From contig NZ_QPJD01000012.1 in assembly GCF_003337375.1 (NCBI RefSeq), forward strand, positions 166,889 through 230,888: a DNA stretch of 64,000 nucleotides, written 5' to 3'. Source of the DNA: Paenibacillus prosopidis (GTDB lineage Bacteria > Bacillota > Bacilli > Paenibacillales > Paenibacillaceae). Shown here piece after piece: positions 14,287 to 24,646 of this stretch. Both the position numbers and the translations under genes were made by a program. Position 1 is the stretch's first letter. The number at the start of each line of letters is the position of its first letter. Below the pieces are notes generated by a model that saw only the letters and a list, made by a program, of their open reading frames with translations, did no database searches and had not been told where the DNA came from.

Positions 14287-16680
14287 ATGCGGAAGAAAGC
14301 TGCTATAGCTTTACTGCTTGCTGTGTTGCTGCTCATTTCACCCGCTGGAGGGGGAGTGTTCAACAATGGGGCTGCTGCGCAGTCGGATATTCAAATTGTT
14401 GTGCGGGGTGCCGTGCTGGCATTATCGGCACCGGCGTTTATCGAGAGCGGTAAAACCATTGTACCTTTGCGGGAAATTGCAGAGGCTTTGGATGCTGAAG
14501 TAGGCTATGATGCCGGTGCGGAAGGTAAACAGACGGTGACATTAACGCGTGCAGACCGTATGGCTTCAATCACGATCGGGTCGGCACAAATGACGGCAAA
14601 TAGTAAGCCTGTTCATTTAGATGCACCTGCCCGCCTGCTCGGCGGCGTTACGATGGTTCCGCTGCGTGCGTTATCTGAAGCGCTTGGCGCTGTCGTTGCC
14701 TGGGATAGCGTGAAACGGATCGTCACTATTGACGATCCGGCGGAGCTGCCGACTATTGGTTCCGCGGATAAGCTGCGTGAGATCATGGAATCGGCCTTTG
14801 CTCTGGGTATTAATAATGCCATGGATGGTGTCGCCAAGACGGAGGTCGCAGCTACAGCAGATAGTAGTGAAGCGGCAGCGCCTACCTCATCCGCTCCTTC
14901 TAATGAAGCTGACTACTCAAATACGAATGTGCAGGTCGAAGGTGTGGATGAAGCCGACTGGGCCAAAACAGACGGACACTTCATTTATCAGCTAAGCGGC
15001 TCGCGCGTGCTTATTACAGACATTGCCGATCCCGCGAAGCCAAAGCTAGTTGCCAAGCTTGAATATGCTCAGAAGAATAGCTTTTACCCGCAGGAGCTAT
15101 ACGTCGATGACAAGCAGTTAGTCGTAATCGGTCAGCGCCATGTCAGCTTGCCTTATGATGCTCCAGCGAGCGGCGGGGATCAAACTGTAAGCAGCGAAGG
15201 AAGTGCCGATATTGCGGCTTCCTCCGATGCAAAGAGAGGGATTGGAATGCCGTTTCCGTCCCGTACCATGGTAAAGACGTTCATCTACGAGCTAAATGCT
15301 GCCGGACAGCCGAAGCTCGTACGTGAGACCGAGCAGGAAGGCAGCTATATTTCCTCTCGCAAAATCGCCAGTGCCCTGTATATCGTGACGAACAAATATA
15401 ACTATACGTATGCTATATATGAGAAAGGAGATAGCGGCGGCGATAAAGCCAGCACAGACCTTGCCCGTTCTTTTGAGCCGGTGTACAGCGACTCCGCGGC
15501 ATCTAAAGAGATGATGTCCTTGCCACTCGATAAGATTCGTTACTTCCCTGAGTCCCCGGACACCAGCATGCTGCTTGTCGGCGCACTCGACCTCGACGCT
15601 TCCGAGCAGCCATTGCAAGTATCGGGCTATCTAGGATCCGGTCAGACGATCTACGCTTCCGAGAAGCATTTATACGTGGCAATTCCGAAATATGTGGCGA
15701 CTGGTGACACTTACCGGCAAGAAACACAAATTCACAAATTCCGCCTCGATCAAGGACGGGTTGTCTATATTGGCGCAGGCTTGGTTCCCGGTGCTATTTT
15801 GAACCAATTCTCGATGGATGAGCATGACGGTTTTTTCCGTATCGCCGTTACGAAAGGCGACATGTGGGCAAGCGGCGAAGCCAGCTCCACGAACAACCTG
15901 TATGTGCTGGATGAGAAGCTAAGTACAATCGATAAGCTGGAAGGGCTTGCTCCGGGTGAGCGTATTTATTCGGTCCGTTTCATGGGAAGCCGCGCGTATA
16001 TGGTTACGTTCCGTAATGTCGATCCATTGTTCGCAATCGATTTGCGTAACCCGGCGAAGCCCGCTGTCCTCGGACAGCTGAAAATTCCCGGCTATAGCGA
16101 CTATTTGCATCCTTATGACGAGAATCACATTATTGGCTTCGGTAAGGAAACGATCGAGCTCCCTTCAAAGGGGATGAGCACAGATGAAACAATGGCCTTT
16201 TATCAAGGGATGAAAATAGCTCTGTTCGACGTCTCGGACGTCAGCCATCCGAAAGAGAAATTTAAAGAGGTTATCGGAGACCGCGGTACACATTCCGCTT
16301 TACTGTATGATCATAAGGCGCTGCTGTTTTCGAAGGACAAAGGGCTACTAGCGTTCCCTGTCGAAGTGATGGAAATTAAAAACAAGGAGAAGCTGGACTC
16401 TAATAACATCCCAGCTTATGGGGAATTCGCTTATCAAGGAGCGTACGTGTATCACGTTGATCTGCAGAAGGGCTTCACGCTGCGCGGCAAAATTACACAT
16501 TTGACTGCTGATGATCTGGCAAAGAGCGGACAATACGGCTTCGATTATACAAAATCGGTACGGCGCATCCTGTATGCGGGTAACACTCTTTACACGTTGT
16601 CCGAACACATGCTAAAAGCAAACGATCTATCCAGCTTGAAGGAACGCGGTGCATTAAAGTATCCAGCCCAACCATTATGA
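14287..16680 (+). CDS. Secreted beta-propeller protein with copper-amine-oxidase N-terminal-type stalk domain
   Basis: The product (797 residues from ATG 14287; an ATG three bases earlier is closer to AAGGAGGA) has a signal peptide. A domain of the copper amine oxidase N-terminal type then covers about residues 35-150 (TIVPLREIAEALDAEV and VTMVPLRALSEALGA, the repeated VPLR-alpha pattern common on the Paenibacillus surface). A Ser/Ala-rich linker leads to a large C-terminal propeller beginning with YSNTNVQVEGVDEADWAKTDG, the hallmark of the Beta_propel family (PF09826). No catalytic residue set is known for this family. It is probably extracellular or wall-associated. The gene has its own strong ribosome site and stands alone. 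Confidence 0.88.
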   Translation: MRKKAAIALLLAVLLLISPAGGGVFNNGAAAQSDIQIVVRGAVLALSAPAFIESGKTIVPLREIAEALDAEVGYDAGAEGKQTVTLTRADRMASITIGSAQMTANSKPVHLDAPARLLGGVTMVPLRALSEALGAVVAWDSVKRIVTIDDPAELPTIGSADKLREIMESAFALGINNAMDGVAKTEVAATADSSEAAAPTSSAPSNEADYSNTNVQVEGVDEADWAKTDGHFIYQLSGSRVLITDIADPAKPKLVAKLEYAQKNSFYPQELYVDDKQLVVIGQRHVSLPYDAPASGGDQTVSSEGSADIAASSDAKRGIGMPFPSRTMVKTFIYELNAAGQPKLVRETEQEGSYISSRKIASALYIVTNKYNYTYAIYEKGDSGGDKASTDLARSFEPVYSDSAASKEMMSLPLDKIRYFPESPDTSMLLVGALDLDASEQPLQVSGYLGSGQTIYASEKHLYVAIPKYVATGDTYRQETQIHKFRLDQGRVVYIGAGLVPGAILNQFSMDEHDGFFRIAVTKGDMWASGEASSTNNLYVLDEKLSTIDKLEGLAPGERIYSVRFMGSRAYMVTFRNVDPLFAIDLRNPAKPAVLGQLKIPGYSDYLHPYDENHIIGFGKETIELPSKGMSTDETMAFYQGMKIALFDVSDVSHPKEKFKEVIGDRGTHSALLYDHKALLFSKDKGLLAFPVEVMEIKNKEKLDSNNIPAYGEFAYQGAYVYHVDLQKGFTLRGKITHLTADDLAKSGQYGFDYTKSVRRILYAGNTLYTLSEHMLKANDLSSLKERGALKYPAQPL

Positions 16681-16734
16681 TATAACCTACTGGGTAACGA
16701 GCTGCTTGTGATGTTAAAGTTTTATATTGGACGC

Positions 16735-16764
16735 GAAAAAAGGTGAGCGGGCTTCGCTCACCTT
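16735..16764 (-). terminator. Terminator after gcvH
   Basis: AAGGTGAGCG (16740-16749) pairs with CGCTCACCTT (16755-16764). On the minus strand the stem is followed by six T residues, so it ends gcvH. It may also stop the converging beta-propeller transcript. Confidence 0.85.
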
Positions 16765-16792
16765 CTTCCTTCTAAACACATCTTTCGCAATT

Positions 16793-17182
16793 CTAATCGA
16801 TAAGAGCGCGGTAAGCATCTGCCGTTAGCAGCTTGCCGAATGCTTCCTCCACGCTTCCGTCCACCTCCACCTCGAAAATCCAGCCGCCATCATACGGCTC
16901 TTCGTTTAAAAGCTCCGGCTGGCCGATGAGCGACTCATTTACCTTGGTAACCGTTCCCGTTACCGGACTGTAAAGCTCGGATACCGTCTTTACCGATTCG
17001 ATCGTGCCCACGCTGTCGCCCGCTGTCACCACCGCTCCCGCCTCCGGAAATTCGACGAATACAATATCGCCCAGCTGGCTTTGCGCATAATCGGTAATGC
17101 CGATTCGTACGGTTTGCCCCTCTACCTTCGACACCCATTCATGCTCTTCGCTGTATACCAGCTGCTCTCTGATTTCACTCAT
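16793..17182 (-). CDS. gcvH: Glycine cleavage system H protein
   Basis: The 129-residue protein has the full H-protein fold: an N-terminal EEHEWV segment, GITDYAQSQLGDIVFVEFPE, and the lipoylation site SVKTVSELYSP with Lys65 as the lipoyl attachment residue. The C-terminal helix includes LLTADAYRALI. It carries the aminomethyl group between the P, T and L proteins of glycine cleavage, and in Firmicutes it also serves as donor of lipoyl groups to other enzymes. Its partner genes gcvT and gcvP are not in this window, a separate location that is common in Bacilli. A ribosome site AAGAGG precedes the ATG. Confidence 0.97.
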   Translation of the reverse strand: MSEIREQLVYSEEHEWVSKVEGQTVRIGITDYAQSQLGDIVFVEFPEAGAVVTAGDSVGTIESVKTVSELYSPVTGTVTKVNESLIGQPELLNEEPYDGGWIFEVEVDGSVEEAFGKLLTADAYRALID

Positions 17183-17371
17183 TACAAACGCCTCTTTTCA
17201 TTTGATATATTCGTTTGGCATTAACGGGAAGGAATTTGTGCTGCATCTATCAGTGTGTTTCAGTAACAAACTCTATGCTTAACACCTTCTGAAAATGAAA
17301 AAAGTTTGATTCAATGTGCACCTGTACCCCCCTCAAACGTTCCTCGATAGCGCCGGCGAGATAATTACCTA

Positions 17372-17413
17372 AAAAAAAGCGAGATTAGCATCATCAGCTA
17401 ACCCCGCTTTTTA
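17372..17413 (-). terminator. Terminator of the GH3-GH38 operon
   Basis: On the minus strand AAAGCGGGGTTAGC pairs with GCTAATCTCGCTTT (one G-T and one mismatch) around a 7-base loop and is followed by a run of T residues. It lies 34 bases past the alpha-mannosidase stop. Confidence 0.85.
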
Positions 17414-17446
17414 TATCCTTACCAACCTGCCCATCACAGCTTCACA

Positions 17447-20400
17447 TTAAAGCGTGAAAATACGAATGCTTTTAATTTCAAACGGTTTAAAGTCCAGCTG
17501 CACGGCCCCATCCTGAATGTCCAACCGGTACAGCTCCTCCTCCAGCAAATTGACGACGAACGCCTCCCTCGCAGCAAACGGCAGATGAATGGTGATCTTC
17601 TCCCGTCCTCCGGCAGATTCATAAAAGCGGAAAATCGTTCCCTCTCCCCGCTCGGCAGCTTTCATCGTATCCAAAATGACATGTTTGCTTTCAAACGGCA
17701 TCATTTCGAGCTGAACAGGGAGATTATCGCTGCCTCCACGTCCCGCTGCATCTGCAGTATCGTTTCTGCCTGCCGCTACCCGGACCGGATGGTTAAGCTC
17801 CGCCGCTCTGCGGACGACGTGAGCGCCGCGCCAATCTTGCTCGTGCGGATATAGCGAATACGTAAATTCGTGTTCTCCTTGATCCGCAGTCAAATCAGGC
17901 CATCTTGGGGCACGCAATAAAGAGAGCCTGATCGTGCTTCCTTTAATATCGTAGCCGTATTTGCAATCGTTTAATAAGCTTACCCCGTAATTACCTTCGG
18001 ACAAATCCGCGAAACGGTGGCCGCAAACCTCATATTGAGCCTTCTCCCAGCTCGTATTCGAATGCGTCGGCCTTTCCAGCGCGCCGAACGGAATTTCATA
18101 AGTCGCTTTGCTTGCAACGATATCGACAGGGAAAGCGACCTTCAGCAGCTTATGCTCTTCCTTCCAATCCACCCGGGTCTTAAAATCAACCCGTTTCTGA
18201 TCATGGTAAAAAACGATATCTTGAATAACGAGAGAGCGGTTAAGCTGCCACTGAAAGCGGAGAACGTCCTGCGAGTTCCCTTGAAGCACCACTTCCTTGC
18301 TAAGCAGCCTTGCAGAACCTGCACGCTGCGAATCAAACCGGGGATCGATATCCCAGGCATCCCAATAAAGCGGCTTATCGTGAAAAAGCTGAAGCTCATT
18401 AGCTTTTTTCCCTGCCGCAATCAACTCACGTTCTGCTGATTTATCGTACCAGCGCACAATCTCGCCTGCCGCATTAAATTCAATACGGTAATACCCCGTA
18501 TCCCATGTATTCTCCAGCTTCGCCGTAAGCTCCGTCGTTTCCGGCGCTGTCTGCTCAGAAGCGCGCAGCCAAACCGTTGTATAACCAAAAGCAGGAATGC
18601 TCTTCACGCTTACTGCCAAAGCCACTTTACCGGTAGCGGTCCCCTCCCGCACGATATCGCTTTCCAACCGTGCACCGTTCTGATCGAATGCGGCGAAATC
18701 CTGCATCGCCTCATCTACTTCAATATAAACGACTTCATCTCTTTCCCAGCCCAAGCTATTGAATACGAAGTAAGGAACCCCTTCTCCTTGTACGGAAATT
18801 CGCCCTGCCAATGCTTCAAGTGATTGCTCCAGGCATTCGCGCCCCAGCTGAAACACCTGTTCATATTCGGCAGCAGACGTAACGTACGTTTCCGGAATAG
18901 CAGTACCTGGAATAATATCATGGAACTGATTGAGCAAAATAAGCTTCCAGCCTTCGCGAAGCTTAGCATCCACTCTCTCCCCTTGGTCAAGAGCAACCCC
19001 CCCTCCGGCCAAGGCCAAGCGACTCCACACTTCCGCCTCGCGATATAGCACTTCCGCTTTTCGATTGCTTCGTTTATTGCGGGCATGTGTCGTATACGTT
19101 CCCCGGTGAAGCTCCAAATACAAATCGCCATGCCATTCAGGCAATGCTTTCTTCTTCTCCCCAACACTTCTAAAAAACTCGGCGGCCGTACTCAAACGGC
19201 TGTTCGGCAAATCCGCCATCAGCGAGGAGCGCCGGGCGAGCTCTACCATCTCCCTTGTAACTCCGCCGCCGCCGTCTCCATGACCGTAAAGCAGCATAAG
19301 CTCGTCCAGCTTGTCTTTTTGCCGGTAAGATTGCCAATGCTCATGAATATCCTTCGGCCTCGTATGCTCGTTCAAGCCGTGGTTCAAATACGAAACGACG
19401 GATGAGCCGTCAATACCGACCCAATGGAATAAATCGTAGGGAAATACGTTCGTGTCGTTCCAATTTAATTTCGTCGTCATGAAATAATCGACGCCCGCAA
19501 GCTTTAATAGCTGCGGCAGTGAAGCGCAGTAACCGAACGTATCGGGCAGCCATTCAATGTTAGAGGTTTTGCCGAACTCTTCCTTATAAAACAGCTGTCC
19601 GTACAAAATTTGCCGTACCAACGATTCACCGCTTGGAATATTTAAATCCGGCTCCACCCACATGCCGCCAACCAATTCCCAACGGCCTTCGGCTACTCTT
19701 TGTTTAATTTGTTCATATAATTCAGGATAATGCTCCTTCGCAAAAGCATACAGCAGCGGCTGGCTCTGCGTATAAACAAAATCCGGATATTCCTTCATCA
19801 GCGTGTTCATGGTCGAGAACGTCCGACTCACCTTACGAACGGTTTCCCGAACCGGCCACAGCCAGGCGATGTCAATATGAGACTGTCCAACCAAATGCAT
19901 CGTTCCGTTCAAGCCTGAAGCAGGCGCAACCGATTTTATGACTTTTGCAAGCCTATCCTCCAATATGCGCGGCCAATCACCTTCGACACACTCGATGCTC
20001 AGTTGCCGCTCCGTCTCATCCATCATTTCATACAGCGCATCCCTGATCCGCAGCCGCTTTAAATCCTGTTCGGGGAGCAGCAAAATAGATTCGTAAGCCG
20101 CTTGGGCGCTATACAACAGGCTTTGCAGGGATTTATTGACGCGAACGAGCTTCATTCGAAGAAATGTAATAGGCGGATTTATCGTTGCTTGCGCATTTAA
20201 CGGATCAGCCGGCTCCGGAATCGGATCATACAGCTCGATTTCAATGAGCGGACTGGATCCTACGCCGCCAAGATGAAGCGGAACGAAGGAATGATTGCGG
20301 TCAACGCCGTGATACGGAATGCCATCGACCTTAAGCAGGCCCTCGCCCCCGCCATCTACAATAAGACCGATAGGATCGGACCACCAGGAGCAAGGAATTT

Positions 20401-20602
20401 CAAGCTGCTTCCGCAAAAAATAGGTAACCCCTTGCGTACTGTTCAAAGGATCCAGCGACTGCAGCGAAAACTCTTCCGACTCATATTCATAAACGCCCGG
20501 CAGGATATAACGGGCTTTTCTCATTTCCCAATCGGGAAGCTCGATTGCCTCCCGCCATTGCATGCTTGCCAGCTTTTTCAAAAAACGATTAATTCTATGC
20601 AT
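17447..20602 (-). CDS. Alpha-mannosidase, GH38
   Basis: The 1051-residue protein matches bacterial cytoplasmic-type GH38 enzymes in length and order. An N-terminal beta domain is followed by the catalytic barrel with the zinc-binding SHIDIAWLWPVRE motif and the nucleophile segment GGMWVEPDLNIPSGES. LLYGHGDGGGGV and NQFHDIIPGTAI follow, then the C-terminal beta-sandwich domains. It hydrolyses terminal alpha-linked mannose from oligosaccharides or N-glycan fragments, probably in the cytoplasm because no signal peptide is seen. The start overlaps the last 8 bases of the GH3 gene, with GAGGTGG as ribosome site, so the two are translationally linked. It is the last gene of the importer operon that begins at 26638. 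Confidence 0.95.
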   Translation of the reverse strand: MHRINRFLKKLASMQWREAIELPDWEMRKARYILPGVYEYESEEFSLQSLDPLNSTQGVTYFLRKQLEIPCSWWSDPIGLIVDGGGEGLLKVDGIPYHGVDRNHSFVPLHLGGVGSSPLIEIELYDPIPEPADPLNAQATINPPITFLRMKLVRVNKSLQSLLYSAQAAYESILLLPEQDLKRLRIRDALYEMMDETERQLSIECVEGDWPRILEDRLAKVIKSVAPASGLNGTMHLVGQSHIDIAWLWPVRETVRKVSRTFSTMNTLMKEYPDFVYTQSQPLLYAFAKEHYPELYEQIKQRVAEGRWELVGGMWVEPDLNIPSGESLVRQILYGQLFYKEEFGKTSNIEWLPDTFGYCASLPQLLKLAGVDYFMTTKLNWNDTNVFPYDLFHWVGIDGSSVVSYLNHGLNEHTRPKDIHEHWQSYRQKDKLDELMLLYGHGDGGGGVTREMVELARRSSLMADLPNSRLSTAAEFFRSVGEKKKALPEWHGDLYLELHRGTYTTHARNKRSNRKAEVLYREAEVWSRLALAGGGVALDQGERVDAKLREGWKLILLNQFHDIIPGTAIPETYVTSAAEYEQVFQLGRECLEQSLEALAGRISVQGEGVPYFVFNSLGWERDEVVYIEVDEAMQDFAAFDQNGARLESDIVREGTATGKVALAVSVKSIPAFGYTTVWLRASEQTAPETTELTAKLENTWDTGYYRIEFNAAGEIVRWYDKSAERELIAAGKKANELQLFHDKPLYWDAWDIDPRFDSQRAGSARLLSKEVVLQGNSQDVLRFQWQLNRSLVIQDIVFYHDQKRVDFKTRVDWKEEHKLLKVAFPVDIVASKATYEIPFGALERPTHSNTSWEKAQYEVCGHRFADLSEGNYGVSLLNDCKYGYDIKGSTIRLSLLRAPRWPDLTADQGEHEFTYSLYPHEQDWRGAHVVRRAAELNHPVRVAAGRNDTADAAGRGGSDNLPVQLEMMPFESKHVILDTMKAAERGEGTIFRFYESAGGREKITIHLPFAAREAFVVNLLEEELYRLDIQDGAVQLDFKPFEIKSIRIFTL

Positions 20603-22910
20603 GCTTTACCACCTCTTTGAAAACAAATAAATTAGTGCTGACGAACTCCTCGGCATTTCTTCCTACCATCAGAGTGAATTCCCCCTCTTCAACAATCGGC
20701 TCATAATTTCGATCGATCAATTGCAAATGTTCTCCCGTCACCGTAAATGTAACCGTCTTCGTCTCTCCCGGCGCTAAATGCACTTTGCAGAATCCTTTCA
20801 ATTCTTTATTAGGCCTAGTAACGGAGCTGACTTTATCCATAATGTACAGCTGTACGACATCTGCTCCTGCGACGCTTCCGACATTCGTAACCTCAATTTG
20901 TACGGTTGCCTCGCCATCCGGCGTAATATGCTGCGGTGAGACCCGCAAGCCGTCGTATTGAAATTCGGTATAGCTTAGCCCGTATCCAAACGGATACTGC
21001 GGCTTATTGTCCATTTCCAAATACCGCTTTCCTCTGCTTCTTTTACCGTTATAGTAGACAGGTAGCTGCCCTACATGCTTAGGAACGGAAACCGTTAAGC
21101 GGCCGGAAGGATTCGTATCGCCGAATAAAATATCGGCAATCGCATTTCCTCCTTCTTGTCCGGGATACCAGGCCTCCACGATCGCATGGGCATGCTCGTC
21201 AATCCATGGCTCGGCGATGGGACGGCCGTTGATATATACGACAATGACCGGCTTCCCCAGCTTATGGATCTCCTGAACGAGCTCAAGCTGAACCCCAAGC
21301 AGACTGAGGCTTGCGCGGTCAATGCCTTCGCCGCATTCCATATCGCTCCATGCGTGTTCCGTAACGACAGATGCCCCCGTCCTCAAATCGATCGTGCCTT
21401 CGCCGAAGTCCCGCGCGCTGGATCCGCCGATGGCCATGATGATAACGTCCACTTGCTCTGCGCAAGCAAGCGCACGCTCGAAGCCTTCTCTCGAATCACC
21501 CTTAATCCGGCAGCCAAGCGCATAGAGCAATTGCTCCTCCGCGCCGCTGCCCAGCTTATTGCGGATGCCATCGAGCAGCGTAACGATCTGACCACGCTTT
21601 TGAGGGGACGTATAGTCACCCAATTGGTTGTACATATGGTTGGCATTTGGCCCGATTACGGCTATTTTCCGCGTCTCTTTACTTAGCGGCAGCGTCCGCC
21701 CGTCATTTTTTAATAATACGATGCTTTCCTGTGCCACTTGTCTCGCAAGCTCCACATGCTTACTGCACCCGATAACCTCAGCCGCTTTCGCCGGATCGAC
21801 ATACGGGTTCTCAAATAATCCCAGCTTAAATTTAATGTTTAATACGCGTTTTACGGCAGCGTCCAATAGGCTTTCGTCAAGCAGCTTTTTGTTTACCGCC
21901 GACTCCAGATGCTTGCCGAACATTTCGCCCGACATCTCCATGTCAACGCCGGCTTCTAAGGCGAGTACGGACGCATGCTCGCCGTTCTCGGCTATATCAT
22001 GCCCCCATGCCAGCATGTTAATGGCGCCGCAATCCGTTATGACAAACCCGTCAAAGCCCCACTGTTCACGCAGAAGCTCCTGCAGCAAATAATGATTGGA
22101 TGTGCACGGAACGCCGTCAATTTCGTTGTAAGCGGTCATGACTGAAAGCGCACCCGCTTCTATGCCCTTCCGGAACGGAAGTAAATCCGATTCGTGAAGC
22201 TCGCGCATGCCCATATGAACAGGACCTGCGTTTCTTCCTCCCTCGGAGCTGCCGTAAGCAACAAAGTGCTTTAACGTTGCGATAACGCTGTCATGAGCAT
22301 CCAAGCGGTCACCCTGAAGCCCTTCCACTGCCGCAACCGCTAACTCACCGATCAAGTAAGGGTCCTCGGCAAAGCATTCCTCCGTACGGCCCCATCGCGG
22401 ATCGCGCACAACGTCGAGCACAGGCGAATAGGTTGCCGCCCCTCCCTGGCTTCTCGTCTCAAGAGCAATTGCCCGGCACATGTCGCGGTACAAATCGACA
22501 TTCCATGTGCTTCCTACCGATAACGGCACCGGAAAAACAGTCGCACCGATCGCCATATGCCCGTGCGAGCACTCCTCCCCGAACAAAATGGGAATGCCCA
22601 AGCGGGAATTTTCGATGACGTAGCGCTGGATATCATTTATAGCCTTTGCTCCTTCTTCGGGCGAAAGGCCGTTCTCCAGCGTAACCTCGGTCCATGGATC
22701 GGCGCGAAGCACGCCATAAAGCGAACCGACGCCGCCGTTTTTCACTTGCTCCTGGAACGCTTCAGATAGCGAGACCTTTCCATTTTCCTTCATATATGTT
22801 TTCCAGCCAAACGGTTGCAGCAGCTGGCCGATTTTCTCATTTAACGTCATTTTCTTCAACAAATCTTCTACCCGCTCGAAGGTAGGCCGCGATGAATCCT
22901 TATAGCTCAT
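20595..22910 (-). CDS. Beta-glycosidase, GH3 (beta-glucosidase/beta-xylosidase type)
   Basis: The 771-residue protein has the standard GH3 layout. The N-terminal barrel has the motifs GIPILFGEECSHGHMAIGAT and VLDVVRDPRWGRTEECFAEDP, and the nucleophile Asp in GFVITDCGAINML. Then follow the second alpha/beta domain with IAVIGPNANHMYNQLGDY and a C-terminal fibronectin-III-like domain (VTNVGSVAGADVVQLYI). It removes beta-linked sugars from the non-reducing end. The family cannot be resolved between glucosidase and xylosidase by eye. No signal peptide, so it acts on imported oligosaccharides, presumably those brought in by the adjacent importer. GGAGG precedes the ATG. Confidence 0.95.
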   Translation of the reverse strand: MSYKDSSRPTFERVEDLLKKMTLNEKIGQLLQPFGWKTYMKENGKVSLSEAFQEQVKNGGVGSLYGVLRADPWTEVTLENGLSPEEGAKAINDIQRYVIENSRLGIPILFGEECSHGHMAIGATVFPVPLSVGSTWNVDLYRDMCRAIALETRSQGGAATYSPVLDVVRDPRWGRTEECFAEDPYLIGELAVAAVEGLQGDRLDAHDSVIATLKHFVAYGSSEGGRNAGPVHMGMRELHESDLLPFRKGIEAGALSVMTAYNEIDGVPCTSNHYLLQELLREQWGFDGFVITDCGAINMLAWGHDIAENGEHASVLALEAGVDMEMSGEMFGKHLESAVNKKLLDESLLDAAVKRVLNIKFKLGLFENPYVDPAKAAEVIGCSKHVELARQVAQESIVLLKNDGRTLPLSKETRKIAVIGPNANHMYNQLGDYTSPQKRGQIVTLLDGIRNKLGSGAEEQLLYALGCRIKGDSREGFERALACAEQVDVIIMAIGGSSARDFGEGTIDLRTGASVVTEHAWSDMECGEGIDRASLSLLGVQLELVQEIHKLGKPVIVVYINGRPIAEPWIDEHAHAIVEAWYPGQEGGNAIADILFGDTNPSGRLTVSVPKHVGQLPVYYNGKRSRGKRYLEMDNKPQYPFGYGLSYTEFQYDGLRVSPQHITPDGEATVQIEVTNVGSVAGADVVQLYIMDKVSSVTRPNKELKGFCKVHLAPGETKTVTFTVTGEHLQLIDRNYEPIVEEGEFTLMVGRNAEEFVSTNLFVFKEVVKHA

Positions 22911-22990
22911 GGATAGTCTCCTCCAGGTTCAAAGATAAGCAGCAGGAAGCTAGCCCCAAGGCTATGCTTCCTGCTCGCATTTAGTTAACA

Positions 22991-24646
22991 CTATTCTTTT
23001 TTGATCGCATTACTGTAAATCTCAATATATTTAGCTAGGTTCAAGCCGTCAAAGCCTTTCACGTAAGCATCCCAATCCTTCTGAACGTCTTTGCTGCCGA
23101 TAATGAATTGAGCCATGTTGGTTGTTACATAGTCTTGAATCGCTGTCGTCAGCTGCGATGCGGCATCGGTGTCCTCCGGACGGATAAAGACGCCGGACGG
23201 GTAAATTTCTTTAGGCGAATAAGGTGCATATGCGTTAGTCGCTTGTGAAAGACGCGTTTCGTAGCCATCTGCAGCGAGCGGATCCTGTCCTACTGCAAAC
23301 AGGTCGCGGAACTCCTTCGTCAAATCCTTCGGTCCCATCAAGGACCAGCTGTCGTTGCGGATGACGTCCGGATCAGCTTCCGGCAAACCTTTGAAGCTGT
23401 ATTTGGCTGGCTGGCCGTCGATATTTTTCTCGCCAGCTTCTGCCGTTTTGTAGCCGACGCCTTCTTCCGCGCCGTACTCGCTCTTAATTGCACCTTCTTC
23501 GCTGAAAGCATAGTCCATCATTTTGATCGCTGCGATTTGCTGCGCCTCGGATGCTTTGTTCGTTAGAGCAAACTGGAATTCGCCAATGCCTTGCGAAGCG
23601 CCTGCGAGCTGCACGCCTTCAGGTCCTTTGAGCGGCGGCACGATTACCCAGTGCTTGTGTCTCGTAAGCTTAGCATCGTACGGATTGACCAGGTAGCTGA
23701 CGAGCGCTGTCGTAATCGAGCCTACGATTTCGTCGCCTTCGCGGTTTCCGAGCTGACCGATGGCCTGATCGTTTTGCGTGAACGAAGCCGGATCGATTAA
23801 GCCTTCCTTGTACAGCTTGTTCATATAGATCAACCCTTGCTTCCAGCCTTCTTTATTAGGAGCAAAGTCTACCTTGCCGTCGGTTAAAGTCAAGTATTTG
23901 CCATTATCGTTATAGATGAAGGAGTTCATTAAATAAGCGTCGATGTTTCCGTTCCATACGTTTTTGTTCGGTGCGCCAGTAAGAGGGATCTCATCGGCTT
24001 TGCCGTTGCCGTTCGGATCCTTCTCTTTGAAAGCTTTCAATACGGTATAAAGCTCGTCTGTCGTAGTAGGAACCGCTAAGCCAACCTTATCAAGCCATTC
24101 TTTGTTCATCCAAAACTTTTGCGAGAACGTGCAGTGGTAGCATTCATTTACACGCGGAAGAGCGTAAATGTTGCCGTCTGTTGCCGTAATCGCATCTTTA
24201 AAATACGATTTCTTTTCCATCATTGCTTTAATGTTCGGCGCATGTTTTTCAATCAAATCATTTAACGGCAGGAACACGCCTTGTTTGCCGTAAGTCAGCA
24301 AATCCGTATGCGAGAATTTGCCTTCCAGGAATACTTCCGGATAATCGCCGCTTGCAAGCAGCAATTGACGGCGGTCTACCAGCGCGTCAGCAGGAGCGAG
24401 ATCCCATTTTATTTTGACATTGAATTTTTCCTCTACGTGCTTCGTATAGCTGTTGTCTTCCAAGGGAGCTTTGCCTTGAGGAGCGAAAAACGTCATCGTA
24501 ACCGGTCCTGCTTCTTCGGTTGCATTTTTCTCTCCGGTGTTAGTTGTAGAATTTGAATTATTACCCTCATTGCTTTTTCCACAAGCTGACAATACCAGTG
24601 TAAGGCTTAATACGAGTGCAAGCATGGTGAAAAACGTTTTTTTCAA
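22991..24646 (-). CDS. Oligosaccharide-binding lipoprotein (LipO/YtcQ type) of an LplBC importer
   Basis: The 551-residue protein starts with a TTG (AGGAGGGG ribosome site). Its lipoprotein signal ends in LSAC with Cys at residue 22, followed by a Ser/Asn-rich linker and a large type 2 solute-binding fold (about 500 residues, the long LipO/YtcQ class). Features include TMTFFAPQGKAPLEDN, EEKFNVKIKWDLAP and ADEIPLTGAPN. It captures an oligosaccharide outside the cell for the LplB/LplC-like permeases encoded upstream. The enzymes encoded downstream (GH3, GH38) suggest a mannose-containing ligand. The ATPase is not in the operon, as usual for these systems, which share a general MsmX-like ATPase. 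Confidence 0.93.
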   Translation of the reverse strand: MKKTFFTMLALVLSLTLVLSACGKSNEGNNSNSTTNTGEKNATEEAGPVTMTFFAPQGKAPLEDNSYTKHVEEKFNVKIKWDLAPADALVDRRQLLLASGDYPEVFLEGKFSHTDLLTYGKQGVFLPLNDLIEKHAPNIKAMMEKKSYFKDAITATDGNIYALPRVNECYHCTFSQKFWMNKEWLDKVGLAVPTTTDELYTVLKAFKEKDPNGNGKADEIPLTGAPNKNVWNGNIDAYLMNSFIYNDNGKYLTLTDGKVDFAPNKEGWKQGLIYMNKLYKEGLIDPASFTQNDQAIGQLGNREGDEIVGSITTALVSYLVNPYDAKLTRHKHWVIVPPLKGPEGVQLAGASQGIGEFQFALTNKASEAQQIAAIKMMDYAFSEEGAIKSEYGAEEGVGYKTAEAGEKNIDGQPAKYSFKGLPEADPDVIRNDSWSLMGPKDLTKEFRDLFAVGQDPLAADGYETRLSQATNAYAPYSPKEIYPSGVFIRPEDTDAASQLTTAIQDYVTTNMAQFIIGSKDVQKDWDAYVKGFDGLNLAKYIEIYSNAIKKE

